A DNA stretch of 64,000 nt from Margaritispora aquatica (GCA_007644065.1 VJWN01000012.1:919758-983757); one strand, 5' to 3'. Counted from the first letter of the stretch, positions 1-12,379 are shown. Notes: generated by a model not told the origin, from the letters alone. Numbers and translations are program-made.

Positions 1-769
1 GGAGGGAAAGATGAGTTTGCTTTGAACGTGAGTTTGATTCCGATATAGCAATATATCAACACTAATTCTATTAATAGATACGCACTCTCATCGATGTAGA
101 TCCCTTTGCGCTGGAAGAAAGCGAGAAGTGAATATTCCACACATGTCTTGGTGTTATCAGACACTCACGCGCAACAGACTCGACGCTACAGATTTACCAC
201 CCGCTTTTGTCCCACCTCCATTCAAAGGGGAGATCCCATTTGCTGAAGGCGAGACTGAGAATCTCAAGACGTATACGGGTGCTTGCCATTGCGGTTCTGT
301 CACGCTGGCTATCAAGAGCTTGCCGCTCCCTGAAGCTGAGGTTATGGAGGACAATTGCAGTATTTGCGTCCGGGTACATCATTCCTCACTTGCCTTGCCT
401 TATTCTTACCATCGCTTCAGTATCAGTTTCTGAAACGTGTTCTGATAATGTGCGTAGAATGGAAATACGTTCGTCTACCCGCTTAAACAACATATCTCCA
501 TTTCCGGCTCCGACAACCTCACCCCATATCTCTTCGCCAACCGCATGGCTGCCCACAGGTTTTGTAAGGTGTGTGGTGTGCATGTTTGTATCAATTTGAC
601 AGCACCGCCGAAGGAGGTGTGGGATGGGTTTCCCGAGCATGTCAAGGAGGTGTTGAGCGTGAAGCTGGGTCAGGTACCGGTCAGGATTGCGGTTCTGGAG
701 GGCGTGGAGTGGGAGGACTTGAAAATTGTTAGGAGGTCGCCTGGTACGGCTGGTTATGTGGTTGATTGA
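1..769 (+). CDS. Tandem GFA-domain protein, 5' partial
   Basis: The gene enters from the left edge, so its start is missing. Proposed exons are 1-27, 78-127, 178-373 and 458-769, with introns of 50, 50 and 84 nt that all have GT-AG ends and keep frame. The first two exons encode the tail of one GFA-like repeat (about FALN-IRTLIDVDPFALEE). A linker follows (LPPAFVPPPFKG), then a second repeat with the zinc-ligand motifs ACHCGSV, CSIC and FCKVCGVHV. GFA (glutathione-dependent formaldehyde-activating) folds bind zinc and are named for a thiol-glutathione activity, but most fungal members have no proven substrate. Two-repeat GFA proteins are common in fungi, and the first zinc site probably lies outside the window. 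The third intron is well supported because it joins CSICVR to NGNTFVYP, the expected continuation of the fold. Confidence 0.8.
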
Positions 770-1862
770 GTAGTGAAAGGGGTGAAGTTAGACACCGAGG
801 GACTTGATTGGGTGTGTTCTTGCTATTGCTCGAGGTGCAGAGCTGAGGCTTATAAATTAGGGCTTGACTAGAGGGGTCGAAGATCTTCTTCTTTGATAAA
901 TGGGATGAGGCTTGTTAAGCTGATGTGTAAAATCTTTTAGAAGCAATTCCATATTCCTAGACTTAGACCGTTTATAAAATTGATATATATCTTGATTAAC
1001 TAAACTTTCCTGCCTTACTTATGTTTTGTCTACAAGCCATGTAGAAATGTGTAGTATGGTTTGATAGGCCTTGGTTTTCGAGGTATACCTCTTATTCTTA
1101 TTAACACTTAATCCCTTTGTCCTCTCAATTCAGGTCTTTTGATGTCATAGTCTACTAACCCCTACATGCTTTCATTTTCTGTTCTTAATATCGTCTCGCG
1201 TTGCCATGACTGCTGCTTGTAGTTTTTCGTTTTTGTTAAATAAGTGAAACTTTGTTAATAGCGATGTAAACAACTTTGAGATTCGTGCCTACATAGCTCT
1301 AGCTTGAGTTAGTGTGGCCTTGGCCTTAAGGAAACAACCCATTTGTTTAATGATAACAATTCATCTCGTAGTTTTGGTGAAAAGGCAAGAAGAGTCCTTG
1401 AGCCCTGTAGAATTTTGAGCCTCGGCTCCCATATGATCGCCCATTTAGCGAACCCTTCTTACCCCTGGTTTAGTGATGCAATTTCGACAAGGTGCACGAG
1501 CACCACATCTCTCTGCTCTCGCCATCATCAACTTGCAACCTTTCAGTATCGTCAAGGTCACACTCATAGATGCTCTTATCACCACACAGCATACAGTGCT
1601 CCTGAGCAAGATGCTAGCAGGCACGACATTGCGGCTGAATGATTCTAGTTCAATTCCGAGACATTGAACCAATTCCGACATGCAAGAGCAAACATTGGAC
1701 GCCACCACTCCCCTATCGTCGACTTTCTTATTCTCTCCTTATGCATTTTCTAGGCATCTCATAAATTTGGAAGTTTCCATCATCTCTTGAGATCATACTC
1801 TCGTTTTCTGACGTTCTTTTCATGACAATTGACATTGTCTTAGGCGCATAATTGTCGGCAGG
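770..1862. other. Intergenic, nothing recognised
   Basis: About 1.1 kb of AT-rich sequence between the GFA gene and the DUF3405 gene. It should hold the terminator of the first and the promoter of the second. Only short overlapping frames without family resemblance are present. Confidence 0.6.
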
Positions 1863-4699
1863 ATGCCTCCAAGACTACGAGCAACAGCCCTTGTGGCATT
1901 CATACTCCTAGCTTTGTACCTGCTAGCTGAGGGAGGGTATGGTACCAGCCTCTATCGAGGTAGTGGCCAGCACGTTGTGCAGAACAATTTAGGAGGTGGA
2001 TATCAATTAGGGATGCCAGGAAAGGTAACACCAGAGGAAGTCGTATCTACAAATGGAGCAGAAGTCACACCCGCATATCCAGCAGCAACTGAGAAACCAT
2101 CATGGCAGTCGGATTCGGATACTTGGAAAGAGCCAATTATGGAACAGGATGAGCCCAATGTTGAAGTCGAGCCCAGCAGCACGCCTGAGGTTGAGGACAT
2201 GAATCCTATCCCTTCCGAGCTGCCGACAACACGCAAACCAGCCCACACTCCACATGCGAAAGGAGGCATCACAACACCATCCTCGCCGGCACCAACAAAA
2301 AACCCAATGGAAGGCGAGAACGTGGTTCCGGGTACTGACATGGCAGATGCAGAAGACGGGCCAAGCTTGCAAGAGTTCTTTGAGGGGGAGTCTAAGATAT
2401 TGGAGTCGTAAGTCACAGCCTGCTTATTTATGCCTATCGCTGACAGTTTCTTGTAGGGACAAATCGGCAGGACTGATTTATGGAACGACTCTTAACGCGC
2501 TGAATAATTCAGGGAGTCATGAAGGATTTAAAGCTGCAGCGTTGACCCCGACCGAGTCTTCGTCAACTTATTCGGAGCAAAAGCCATATATTTTCAATCC
2601 TTATCCGGATTACAACAGCAGGTCATGGAAGGCACATAACAAAGGAACATATAAGGCTTGCCTAGGGACTAGTGGGGAGAGCGTAGACTTGAGGGTCTAC
2701 TCTGGACACCCTGAGGTGTTTCTTGAGCCAGTCATGGGTTCATTCAAGGTTTTGGAAATGGATTATAATCTTTGCTTCGAGAGAGATACTCGATTCGGCC
2801 CTTACGGGTTTCGGGAGGAGACGCAAGGCAAAGGAAATCACATGAAGGAGAATACCAACGAAGAAGAGGGGACTGTTGAAGAACCTACCGCAGTAGAAGA
2901 AGTCAAAAAAGAGCAACAAGAAACCGAAGAAAATGCGGAAGACACCGAGGAGAGTGTGGTGAAAAGGCGTGGTAGATGGGATGCTATCGATTGGGGACTA
3001 CTCCAACGTCAGTGCGCCAAAAAGAACAATGATAGGTATGCAACCATATTTGAGCAGCAAAAAATTGTCGATTATACACAAGGCAAGACTGGGCAGCGTT
3101 TCAACGACCCCAATAAACATGCTAGGCAGGTAGACACCGTTCAGGAAGAGGTGGAGGTGGAGGAGGAGGAGTACCGAGAAGTTACGAACGACCAAACCCC
3201 ATCCAAGTACAAATCTCCTAAGTTGAACGGTGAGGTGACAAAGACAGGCACATCAGAGGATAAGTCAGGATATAAAGTGCCTGCTGTCTCACCTGAAGCA
3301 GAGGAGTTACCTGACCAGGAGTTTAAAGTACCTAAGATCAACGGAACAGCAGTAGAAGAGACAAATCCTACAACAAGTATTGAAGATGATCAAATCGAAG
3401 CCGAAAAACAATCTGAGAGCTACATGTCGGAGCAAAAGTATCGTACAGCGGTATTGATCCGAGTATCTGCTGGACAAAACTTTACCGGAATTGATAGACA
3501 GAATATCCGCGCGATGATTTCGGAACTATGTTTAAGGAGTGGAGGCGAATATGAGATATTTTTACTGATGCAAGTTGGGGACGACACACCGCAGGTTTGG
3601 ACGTCTCAAGAAGCGTACACTGGTGTTGTTGAAGAGAACATCCCAGAGGAGTTCTGGAACATGACAATCTTGTGGAGTAACGCGAAAATGAAGCAGCTGT
3701 ACCCTCATATTCCACTAATGGGTGATATTGAAGCACATCTAGATTGGCTTCCAGTTCAGATTTTCGCTCAAGATCATCCAGAGTTTGGTTTCTTCTGGAA
3801 CTGGGAATTTGACACTCGATTTACGGGCCATTACTACGATTTCTTGGAAAAGATAGAAGCGTTTGGCAAAGCACAACCACGAAAGTACCTTTGGGAACGC
3901 AACGAGCGATACTTCATACCCAAATATCACCTATCATGGCCTAATTTCATGAATACTGTGGCAGAACTTGCTGGCTACGATAGCATTTGGGGACCAATGC
4001 CCAACACGGTTGCTCCTACTGGACCACCGAAAAAGGTAATGCAGCCAAGCGACGACAACTTCAACTGGGGCTTAGGAGAAGCAGCAGACTACATTTCATT
4101 CTCGCCTATCTTCGACCCTATCAACTCGAGTTGGATGGGTAAAGACGATATTTGGGGTTATGAGGGAGCAGAGACTCCTCGGAGAGCTAGTGTTGGCACC
4201 ACTTCTCGGTGCAGCAGGAAGTTACTTCATACTATGCACAGTGAAAATCTGAAGGGGAACCATATTGGCATTGAGATGGCGCCTTCGACAATTTCGCTGC
4301 TTCATGGTTTAAAGGCTGTCTACGCACCTATTCCCATGTTCTTTGACAAGGCCTGGTCAGGCAAGAGTCTTCAGAAATATTTCAACCCCGGACCGAAAGG
4401 CGTGAGTGGGAGCTCGGAGGATACGCCGTTTGGGGAGAACCATGAAGCGAGGTTCCAGGGCAGTACCTGGGCTTCCAATGCAATTCCACCTATGAGATTG
4501 TTTAACAACTGGTTGGGATTTGAAGATCATGGTATTGGTGGCACCGAGGTAGGGCCTCCTATCTCAACGTGGAAAATAGACGCTAACATTCACATAGTGG
4601 GAGGAGATTAATGGAAGAGTGTGTTTACCGCCGCTATTGATGCGTTCTGTCGCGAACTTGACGAACCATGGAGCAGGGTATTCTTCCCCAGAACCATAG
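1863..4699 (+). CDS. DUF3405 family protein (type II membrane, glycosyltransferase-like)
   Basis: Exons 1863-2407, 2457-4548 and 4598-4699 give 912 residues. The second splice (GT at 4549, AG at 4597) is needed to reach the family-typical ending NGRVCLPPLL; reading through would add an unrelated tail. A hydrophobic segment at about residues 7-24 looks like a signal anchor, so the bulk is probably in the Golgi lumen. A disordered, Pro/Thr- and Glu-rich stalk follows. The conserved DUF3405 blocks then begin: a first part near residues 240-320, and, after a long acidic insert, the main part from about residue 520 (AVLIRVSAGQNF, DIEAHLDWLPVQ, ADYISFSPIFDP). DUF3405 proteins are widespread in ascomycetes and thought to be sugar transferases, but no reaction is established. 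The acidic insert (about residues 330-510) carries loosely repeated YK-x-PK-x-NG units. Confidence 0.85.
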
Positions 4700-5475
4700 C
4701 CTCGGTGAGAATTGAGCGAGCTAGTGTGTGGGCATCGTATCATAATGCCAAAGAGTTAAGCTACTTCCGAATTATAGTACCAAAAAATTCTCAAAATGAT
4801 CTACTCTACATGCTTACACAATATCACTTCAAGGACCCTGGTCCCTTAACGGAGGATCTATAGCATTGAGATTGCTCTCAAGAACAACCCAAGATTTAAT
4901 GAGACCGAGTTCAGGTTACAAACACAGGAAGACGTCATATCCTTTTAATCATCACGAGAAATGTTCGACACTTCTAGGGTGCATACTTCCTTGTAGAGAT
5001 ATTTGCATAAGCGATATCTTTTTTTGACTGGTTGAACCCCTTGAGGGGTACTGCGGGGTGAATATCCCCCCCCGCAATTTTTGAGTCGGGCCGGCTCAGA
5101 CAGCATGGACAGGTACTGCACCTAAGCTTAACAAGGTCCCGATGCAATGGACAATTTCTTCTCGTTTATTCAGGGATATTGGACGAATCAGCCATTCAAA
5201 ATATTGTTCAAGCTTCAAACGTCATTTTCGAAGTTGCAGTTACCTGCAGTTGCCTGCAGGTCAAAACGGCCCTTTCTATTCCTATCGTCTAAATATTCTA
5301 AATATTGGTCCTTCTCCGCCGTCACATGTTCTAATCAGTGACATCGTAAGACTCAATGTTGCAAGTGCAATGTCGTACCAATGACCCCAACAATATGGCA
5401 CTGTGACTATTTAAGTGCTTAGCTGCCCTCAAAAGTGAGCAACCTCAAGCTCATCATCTTGTTTGCACATTGATC
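4700..5475. other. Intergenic: promoter region of the alpha-glucosidase gene
   Basis: This stretch ends at the alpha-glucosidase start. It holds a GC-rich palindromic patch near 5050-5080 (listed separately) and a local CTGCAG-rich duplication at about 5235-5265. No gene is seen. Confidence 0.6.
5052..5076. promoter_or_regulatory. Paired inverted CreA-type sites
   Basis: GCGGGG at 5053-5058 and CCCCGC at 5070-5075 form an inverted pair with arms TGCGGGG and CCCCGCA. Both match SYGGRG, the known consensus of the carbon catabolite repressor CreA/CRE1. They lie about 400 nt upstream of a secreted alpha-glucosidase, a typical CreA target. That they are functional is inference from motif and position. 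Confidence 0.45.
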
Positions 5476-8397
5476 ATGGCGGCTCTCCTGTCCTGGTTGC
5501 TCATTGCAACTTCCACCGTTTCCGCATTTTCGATTTTGCCCAAGGCAACTTCAACTGATCCGCTTGCTGCGTGTCCTGGGTACAAAGCTTCCAATGTGAA
5601 GACAGACTCTTCGAGTTTGACTGCGGACTTGAGTCTCGCTGGAGCTGCTTGCAATATCTACGGCGATGACTTGTCAAGCTTGAAGTTGACGGTGGTCTAT
5701 GAGACAGGTAAGCGGTCCGGCGTCCAGGAGATTCGTTTAACTGACAGTAAACAGATGATCGAATTCATGTTAAGATCCAAGACTCGGCGAACAGCGTGTA
5801 CCAGATTCCTGCGAGTGTCCTACCTCGTCCTGATGCTTCCAAACCAGTCGCATCGAAGAAGGCGAACATCCTATTTCACTATGTTGCATCACCATTCTCC
5901 TTCTCGATCACGAGGGCTCAGTCAGGGGAGGTTTTGTTCGATACGTCTGCAGCTAGTATTGTCTTTGAGTCTCAGTACCTTCGATTGAGGACCTCGCTTC
6001 CTTCAAATCCAAATATTTATGGTCTCGGTGAACACTCTGATCCATTCAAGCTGACTACCACAAACTACATTCGAACATTGTGGAGTCAAGACTCTTACGC
6101 CATCCCAGCAGGTGCCAATCTCTACGGGAATCATCCTGTCTATTTTGAGCATCGAACCACTGGCTCTCATGGAGTGTTCTTCGCCAATTCCAACGGCATG
6201 GATATTAAGCTTAACAACACAAATGGTAGGAACCAGTATCTTGAGTACAACACTCTAGGTGGTGTTCTTGATTTTTACTTCATGGCTGGGCCAACTCCAG
6301 TTGAGGTCTCACAGCAATATGCCGAAGTAGTTGGACTTCCAGCAATGATGCCATATTGGGGACTTGGATTCCACAATTGCAGATACGGCTATCAAGATGC
6401 ATTTGATGTAGCTGAGGCTATCTATAACTACTCAGCGGCCGGTATTCCTCTGGAGACGATGTGGACTGATATCGACTATATGGATCGCAGGAGAGTAAGT
6501 TGCACCATTCATTACATGGTACAAGATTTCTGATTGAGATAGGTTTTCACTCTTGATCCAGACAGATTTCCGCTGAAGATGATGCAAGAGATCAACCACT
6601 ATCTTCACTCGCACAATCAGAAGCAAATATTGATGGTCGACCCAGCCGTTGCATACCAACCCTATCCAGCCTATCAACGAGGTGCGGACGATGGGATCTT
6701 CCTCCGTCGTGATAATGGGTCATTCTGGCTCGGTGTTGTTTGGCCAGGAGTGACCGTTTTCCCTGATTGGTTCAACTCTGCCATTCAGAAGTATTGGAAT
6801 AACGAGTTCACCACCTTCTTTTCGCCCTCTACTGGAGTCGATATCGATGGATTATGGATCGACATGAACGAGCCCTCAAACTTTCCTTGTAACTTTCCTT
6901 GCGACAACCCTTTCGCAGCAGCTGTTGGGTATCCACCCGAGCCACCCGCTGTGAGAAGTCCTCCACGAAAGATCCCAGGGTTTCCATGTGACTTCCAACC
7001 TGCTGGCACCCCTTGCACTGCTTCTAGCAAAAAGAGAGAGATCGAGGCTCCTGCTGAAATTCAGATGACGAAAGTGACCGAGAGACAAACTCCTGGGAAA
7101 CAGCTTGGTCTTCCTGGACGAGACTTGTTATACCCCAAGTATGCCATTCACAATGCCGCAGGTTATGACAATGGTGCTGGAGGTGGAATCTCAAACCATA
7201 CAGTCAACACCGATGTGCATCACCAGAATGGGCTTGCAATGTATGATACACATAATCTCTATGGCACAAGTAAGTCATCACAAATGAGAGCAGTAAGAAC
7301 CAGCTAATGTAACCCGTGTAGTGATGTCCACAGCATCTAAAGGAGCCATGCAGAATCGGCGACAAACTGAACGTCCTCTGATCATCACCCGAAGCACATT
7401 CGCAGGAGCTGGAACCCAAGTCGGACACTGGCTTGGCGACAATGTCTCTAACTGGCTCAACTACAGAATTTCGATCCGCACCATGCTTGCATTTACATCA
7501 ATTTACCAAGTACCAATGACGGGATCGGATGTTTGTGGCTATGCAGACAACACAAACGAGCAGCTCTGCGCGAGATGGGCCATGCTTGGTGCTTTCAGTC
7601 CTTTCTATCGAAATCACAACGGTTATCCACCCAACATTGCTCAAGAATTCTACCGTTGGGGCAGTGTCACGACTGCAGCAAAGAAAGCGATCGACATTCG
7701 ATACCGTTTGTTGGATTACATCTACACCGCCATGCATCGCCAGACTCAAGACGGCACGCCATTGTTGAACCCGATGTTCTATCTCTATCCTAAGGATTCC
7801 AACACCTTTGGTATTGAGCTCCAGTATTTCTATGGCCCTTCTCTACTAGTCAGTCCTGTGACCGAGGAGGACAGTACAAGTGTCTCAATTTACCTTCCCA
7901 AAGACCTCTTCTACGATTTCTACACTCACGCCGCCGTTCAGGGCAAAGGTGCGAATATCCAGATTTCCAATGTCGCAACCACAGACATCCCGTTACACTA
8001 TCGAGGAGGTGTCATTGTGCCGCAACGCGTAGCATCAGCCATGACGACTACGGACTTGAGGAAGGTGGATTTCGAAATCATAGTCCCAGTCGGAAGCGAT
8101 GGAACTGCCAAGGGTGAATTGTATCTGGATGATGGTATCAGTATCACGCAAAAGGCTACGACCTCTGTAGAGTTCACGTTCGATGGCAAGACGTTCAAGA
8201 TGAAAGGAACGTATGGGTATAATGCTGGTGTCAAGATCACAAGGATCGTGTTCTTGGGTGTGGGTGGCACTGTTGGTGGTTGTGAGGTTGATGGGCGCGG
8301 GGTTAGTGGCTGGAGTCGTGATTCTGGGAAGAGTGAGGTTGTGGTGTCCGTTGGTAAGAAGTTTGAGAAGGACTTTGAGGTTAAGATCCTGCGATAA
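5476..8397 (+). CDS. Secreted GH31 alpha-glucosidase
   Basis: Exons 5476-5707, 5755-6494, 6543-7269 and 7322-8397 (introns 47, 48 and 52 nt, all GT-AG) give 924 residues, slightly shorter than Aspergillus alpha-glucosidases. The first 17 residues form a signal peptide ending in TVSA. The retaining GH31 catalytic motif [10 protein letters not shown] places the nucleophile at about Asp431, and HWLGDN places the acid/base at about Asp606. The Cys/Pro-rich insert after the nucleophile ([10 protein letters not shown] to GTPC) is typical of fungal maltases that release glucose from maltose and starch oligosaccharides outside the cell. Upstream CreA-type sites suggest glucose repression. The start is the first ATG directly before the signal peptide; one codon upstream is an in-frame ATC preceded by TTG, so no longer start is likely. 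Confidence 0.93.
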
Positions 8398-9146
8398 GGT
8401 GGTGGGAGAGGAGATGGGCAAGACAGGTTTTGGGTCTTGGGTTTCTGAGTGGTCGGAATGTGGCAGGTAAATAGCGATGATCTTGCAAAAGAGCACCTTA
8501 GAAATACCAATCTTGCCTAAGCTCTATTTCTAACGCTTCTGTTCTTTTCTTCGTGATATGCATTGGGAGATAACCTGATGTTCCTTGTTGGGTCTTGAAC
8601 TGGACTTATTTTTTGGTAGCCCTTTTGCATGGTATATTAAGCGAACCCCGCCACTCAAATGATGTGCAGACGGATGATATGTTTAAGTTTCGCTAAAAAG
8701 GCTCCAAACTAGTATGCTGTCTAATCGCAGCCTGGATATCTGAGGAAATGGTTAGACTAATAGGCTAAGAATCTAAGGATTACATTCCTTGAACAAAGTG
8801 GATTATGCTTGAACGCCAGATGAAGGTTATCCGTCTAATGGCGGGTATTACATCTCCGGAAGCAACACCATACCGGGTTTAACTGAGAAACCATGCACGC
8901 TTGTCCTTCTAGACTCAAATCCAGTCCGTGGTGGAGTCATGTCAAGACAGAGTAAACCCGAGGAGTTCCTGACGACGCATAGTGGACCCTGAATCGACTG
9001 ATGAGATCATAGCCGGAAATATGAGTGTCGGGCAATAAATACAGTACAAATACTGGAATGGAGTCTTCCAGACAAACACTTGAAATCAATTTTAATATCA
9101 ATTACCCGAAGAGAGTTTCTTTAACCAACTTCAAGCGCGAATTAAA
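8398..9146. other. Intergenic, nothing recognised
   Basis: About 750 nt between the alpha-glucosidase stop and the SDR start. No coding frame with family resemblance and no obvious repeat. Confidence 0.6.
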
Positions 9147-9997
9147 ATGCCATTCCAATACAAGACCGTCCTGATTGTCGGTGCCACGAGCGGCATGGGC
9201 CTGGCTATAGTAGGGAAGATGATCGAAAATGGTGTGCATGTAATTGCTGTAGGGAGACGACAGGAGAAGCTCGATGATTTCTCAAAGAAGCATGGAAGTG
9301 ACAAATGGTCGTCACTGAAGTTTGACATTACAAACTTGGATAAGATTCCAGAGTTTGTCGAGACGCATGTTTTCTCCGCCAACCGACTCTCGCTTTCGTT
9401 TCGTGCGGGATACAATCTCACGCAGTGAATAGGGTTACGAAAACATATCCAAAGCTCGACTGTGTCCTCCTGAACTCAGGCATACAACGTCGCTTGGACT
9501 TCAGCGACCCAAAGGGTATTGATCTGGACACCATCAACACCGAATTTACCACCAATTATTTCGCCCACGTCCACCTGATCAAAAACTTCCTCCCCTTCCT
9601 CACTTCTCGCTCCTCTCCCACCGCTGTAATTTGCACGACCTCTGGCCTTGCTCTTGTTCGTTGTGGGAACTACTGTGCTTCTAAAGCCGCTATGCATCAG
9701 CTGATCTTGGTGCTGAGGGAGCAGTTGAGGAGTGGCCAGCGCAACGTGAAGGTCGTGGAGATCTTCCCGCCGAGTGTGCAGACGGAGCTGCACGATAAGA
9801 AGAATCAACCTGATATTGAGGATGGAAGACATATGGGTATGTCCTTGGAAGACTTCACGAATGAAACGTGGGTGGGGTTGGAGGAGGGGAAGGAGGATAT
9901 TCCTGTGGGAGACGCGAAGCAGTGGTATGCGGCTGTAGAGCTGGGACGGAAGGAAATGTTTGGGAAGTTGGTTGAATCTGGGATGGGGAAGTTGTAG
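9147..9997 (+). CDS. Short-chain dehydrogenase/reductase (atypical spacing)
   Basis: Proposed exons 9147-9364 and 9433-9997 give 260 residues. The N-terminus has the nucleotide-binding motif GATSGMG (Gly12-Gly18) and the protein carries LLNSG, catalytic Ser143 (TTSG) and Tyr153/Lys157 (NYCASK). This looks like the fungal DltE-like oxidoreductase branch of the SDR family; the substrate is unknown. The two halves are in different frames and no GT donor restores FVET-VTKTYP, the expected join. A GC donor at 9365 with the AG at 9431-9432 does so exactly, giving a 68 nt GC-AG intron. Ser-to-Tyr spacing is 10 instead of the usual 13 or so, as if three residues had been lost just before RCGNYC. The gene may be functional with unusual features, or slightly degenerate. 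Confidence 0.75.
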
Positions 9998-10531
9998 TGA
10001 GGCTTTTTTCTTCAAAAAATGAAAGACTGTATTTAAAGATAGAAGTTCGATAGATCTTAGATAGATCAGTAGATTTATAATAGCATTGAAACATATAATC
10101 TTACCAGTAAGAATCTCTTTACAGAGGCTAACATCCGAAGTAGTATTAGATATTCTATTATTCCATCTCAAGCACTTGGCCTTCATAGCATTTGATAATT
10201 CATACTGGGTGAGCAATAACTTTGTATGATTTCAACGAGATCTTGTCAGTGAAGTCTGTCGAAAATCTTGTATAGAATATCATAGTAGAAAGGAAAATGT
10301 TAGGATCATAACAACAACCTACTCAATTTAAAAGTTGATTGTAACTGTAATGGACAGCCACTCAGAGCTGAATTGTCACCTGACGTCAAGTGTAGCTGCA
10401 GGTGCAGCAACTCCACCGAGGTAATTGCTAGAACCCCTCAGCTCAACCTGCATATGGCTTTCAAGCTACAGTTCTAAACCGCTGCGGCACCATATCTTTG
10501 CAACACATCTTTTCGGTCTTCGTTTCCGGCC
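9998..10531. other. Intergenic, nothing recognised
   Basis: About 530 nt of AT-rich sequence between the SDR and the 2EXR-type gene. It presumably carries terminator and promoter; no gene is visible on either strand beyond antisense frames of the SDR. Confidence 0.6.
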
Positions 10532-11444
10532 ATGTCTAGTTCCAGCAGCTTTGAGCAGTTCTCATTGCTGCCCGCAGAACTTCGTATAAGGATATGGCAA
10601 TTTGGAATGCCAGCAAGAATTCTTCAACTCGGGATCGATTTCCCATTTCCATTTGTACCAACGGCAAACTCGACTGAGGATGAGCTATGGCCGACGCCGT
10701 GTTATTTGCCTAACCTATTCTCCATCTGTCGTGAAAGTCGCAATGTGTGCCTCGGTGAATATGTGCCCTTTGCGTACACCTATATCCATCCTTTCTTGGA
10801 CACGCCCTATTTCTCGCGCAGAGCTGCTGCGCGATTGTTTGTCAATGCTCATAGAGACTCGGGGACTGTTCGTGCACCACTCTATCCGCTGGCTCGAATG
10901 GAGAGGGTTGTGCTTGAATTAGATCTCTCAGATCTGCCGAAATCCTCCAAACCAGGTGCATCCTCTCCGGTGCTTAATTCCTACTGCCACATCATAGAGA
11001 TGTTTGGCCCTCCCAAGGAATTACTCTTCGTCAAAAAGACATCGTGGGCATAATCCCAACCTCATTGGCTGCACAATTGGCTGGAGGGATATCGAGATAT
11101 TCGAAAATCAAAAAGGGTCTTCGATAGCAGGCGATTCTGCTATTTTAAGATTTGTACAGAAAACTCTGGATGTGGAAGTCAACTACAATCCATGGATCAA
11201 GTGGAGGATGCCTGAAATATCCGTCGTGGCTTTAACGAGGCTTGGTAGACTCGATAGAAAGTATAAGGAGGAAATGGTAACCGATCGCTTTGTGAATGCT
11301 CTCCACCGTACCGCGAGAGATTGGTGCGAAGACGATTTTGCTTTGAATAACAGGGCGTGGGACTGGATAGAAGATGGTAACCCGTACTCCCTTGAGAATA
11401 CGGCGTTAGCTCTTGCAATCTTCAAACAAAGGGTATGTCGATGA
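10532..11444 (+). pseudogene. 2EXR-type protein gene with a frameshift
   Basis: The first part (from 10532) reads as a 2EXR protein, a fungal family named for its conserved E-x-R motifs: FSLLPAELRIRIWQFGMP near the N-terminus, then ICRESRNVCL. It stops at 11053. The continuation is in another frame up to 11444 and reads NLIGCTIGWRDIEIFE and onward, plainly coding. No intron fits the junction. Removing one A from the A5 run at 11033-11037 makes the two parts continuous (LLFVKRHRGHNPN) and would give a protein of about 303 residues. So this is a +1 frameshift allele or a base-calling error in a homopolymer. The role of 2EXR proteins is unknown. Confidence 0.7.
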
Positions 11445-12379
11445 GAGGTCAAAGGTCTTGATGTAGCACACTATACATTCGTGCAGACTGCGCAACAAGC
11501 AGACAGGCAACATATTTTGCACCATGTCCTATCATCATGGGTATAAGTGCTGCGCATTATTGGGAGGAACTCCACATAAGTCCAATGTACTCCATTCAAC
11601 ATCGCTTCGTCTGTTATATCCTAGCTAGGATGTTTATCGGTATGTAATAAGTGCCCTATTGCATGACAACAACTGCAATCGACGATTTCTGTGACAAGTT
11701 ATCGGCAACGCCGTGAGATGTTGAAAAATGTTGATCAAACATGAAGTTTGGGAATGCGCCAGGGTAAATTGGCACATCAAATGCTGACTCAGCTGACTTT
11801 CAAACCAACATCTTGAACTTCAGCTCCACAACCAGTCAACCACTCACTCACTCCCTCTTCTCATGATGAGGCTAAGTTCTTTTTGTTTCTCAATGCTGGG
11901 CAATTTTCTTTTTCCACCCCCGCTTTTGTTACAAGTGAAGACATGATCTATGTACACATTTTTTTACAACTTCTCCTGCCTTGATTCTTGTGATGCCCAG
12001 ACTCGTTGATCACCCCGCGTTATCAAGTGACTAAAGGATGGCAAGGCGATTTATGGCGTCGATCAGCCTTTTCATCCTGCTGCCCGTCATGACGGCGTCT
12101 TGAAGGTGGCCCTTCGTTGGCTGTCTGCTGCTCGCATCGTCTGCCATTTTGAAGCCGCTTCATGGGGAGCTGAACCATCCCAAGCACAGTGCCGAGCGCT
12201 TTTGACAAGGCTAAGCCTGCAAGCTTAGAAGGGCTCTCGTTTCTCGTAGCAATCCCAAGTTCTTCCTTTTTATATATTGGAGTTCCTCCGTGCAGTCTCA
12301 AAAAAAAAAAACTCTCATATATCGTATCTTCCTTCACCTTTGAATTTTTTGTTTCTACACCAATACAAAGCGGTTCAAC
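11445..12379. other. Intergenic: upstream region of the App1-like gene
   Basis: About 930 nt, including C/T-rich tracts and an A10 run at 12301-12310 shortly before the App1-like start. A 104-codon minus-strand frame at 12023-12337 has no recognisable features and was not called. Confidence 0.55.

Noticed and set aside
12023..12337. 104-codon minus-strand frame upstream of the App1-like gene
   Set aside because: No family resemblance and it overlaps the likely promoter of the App1-like gene.
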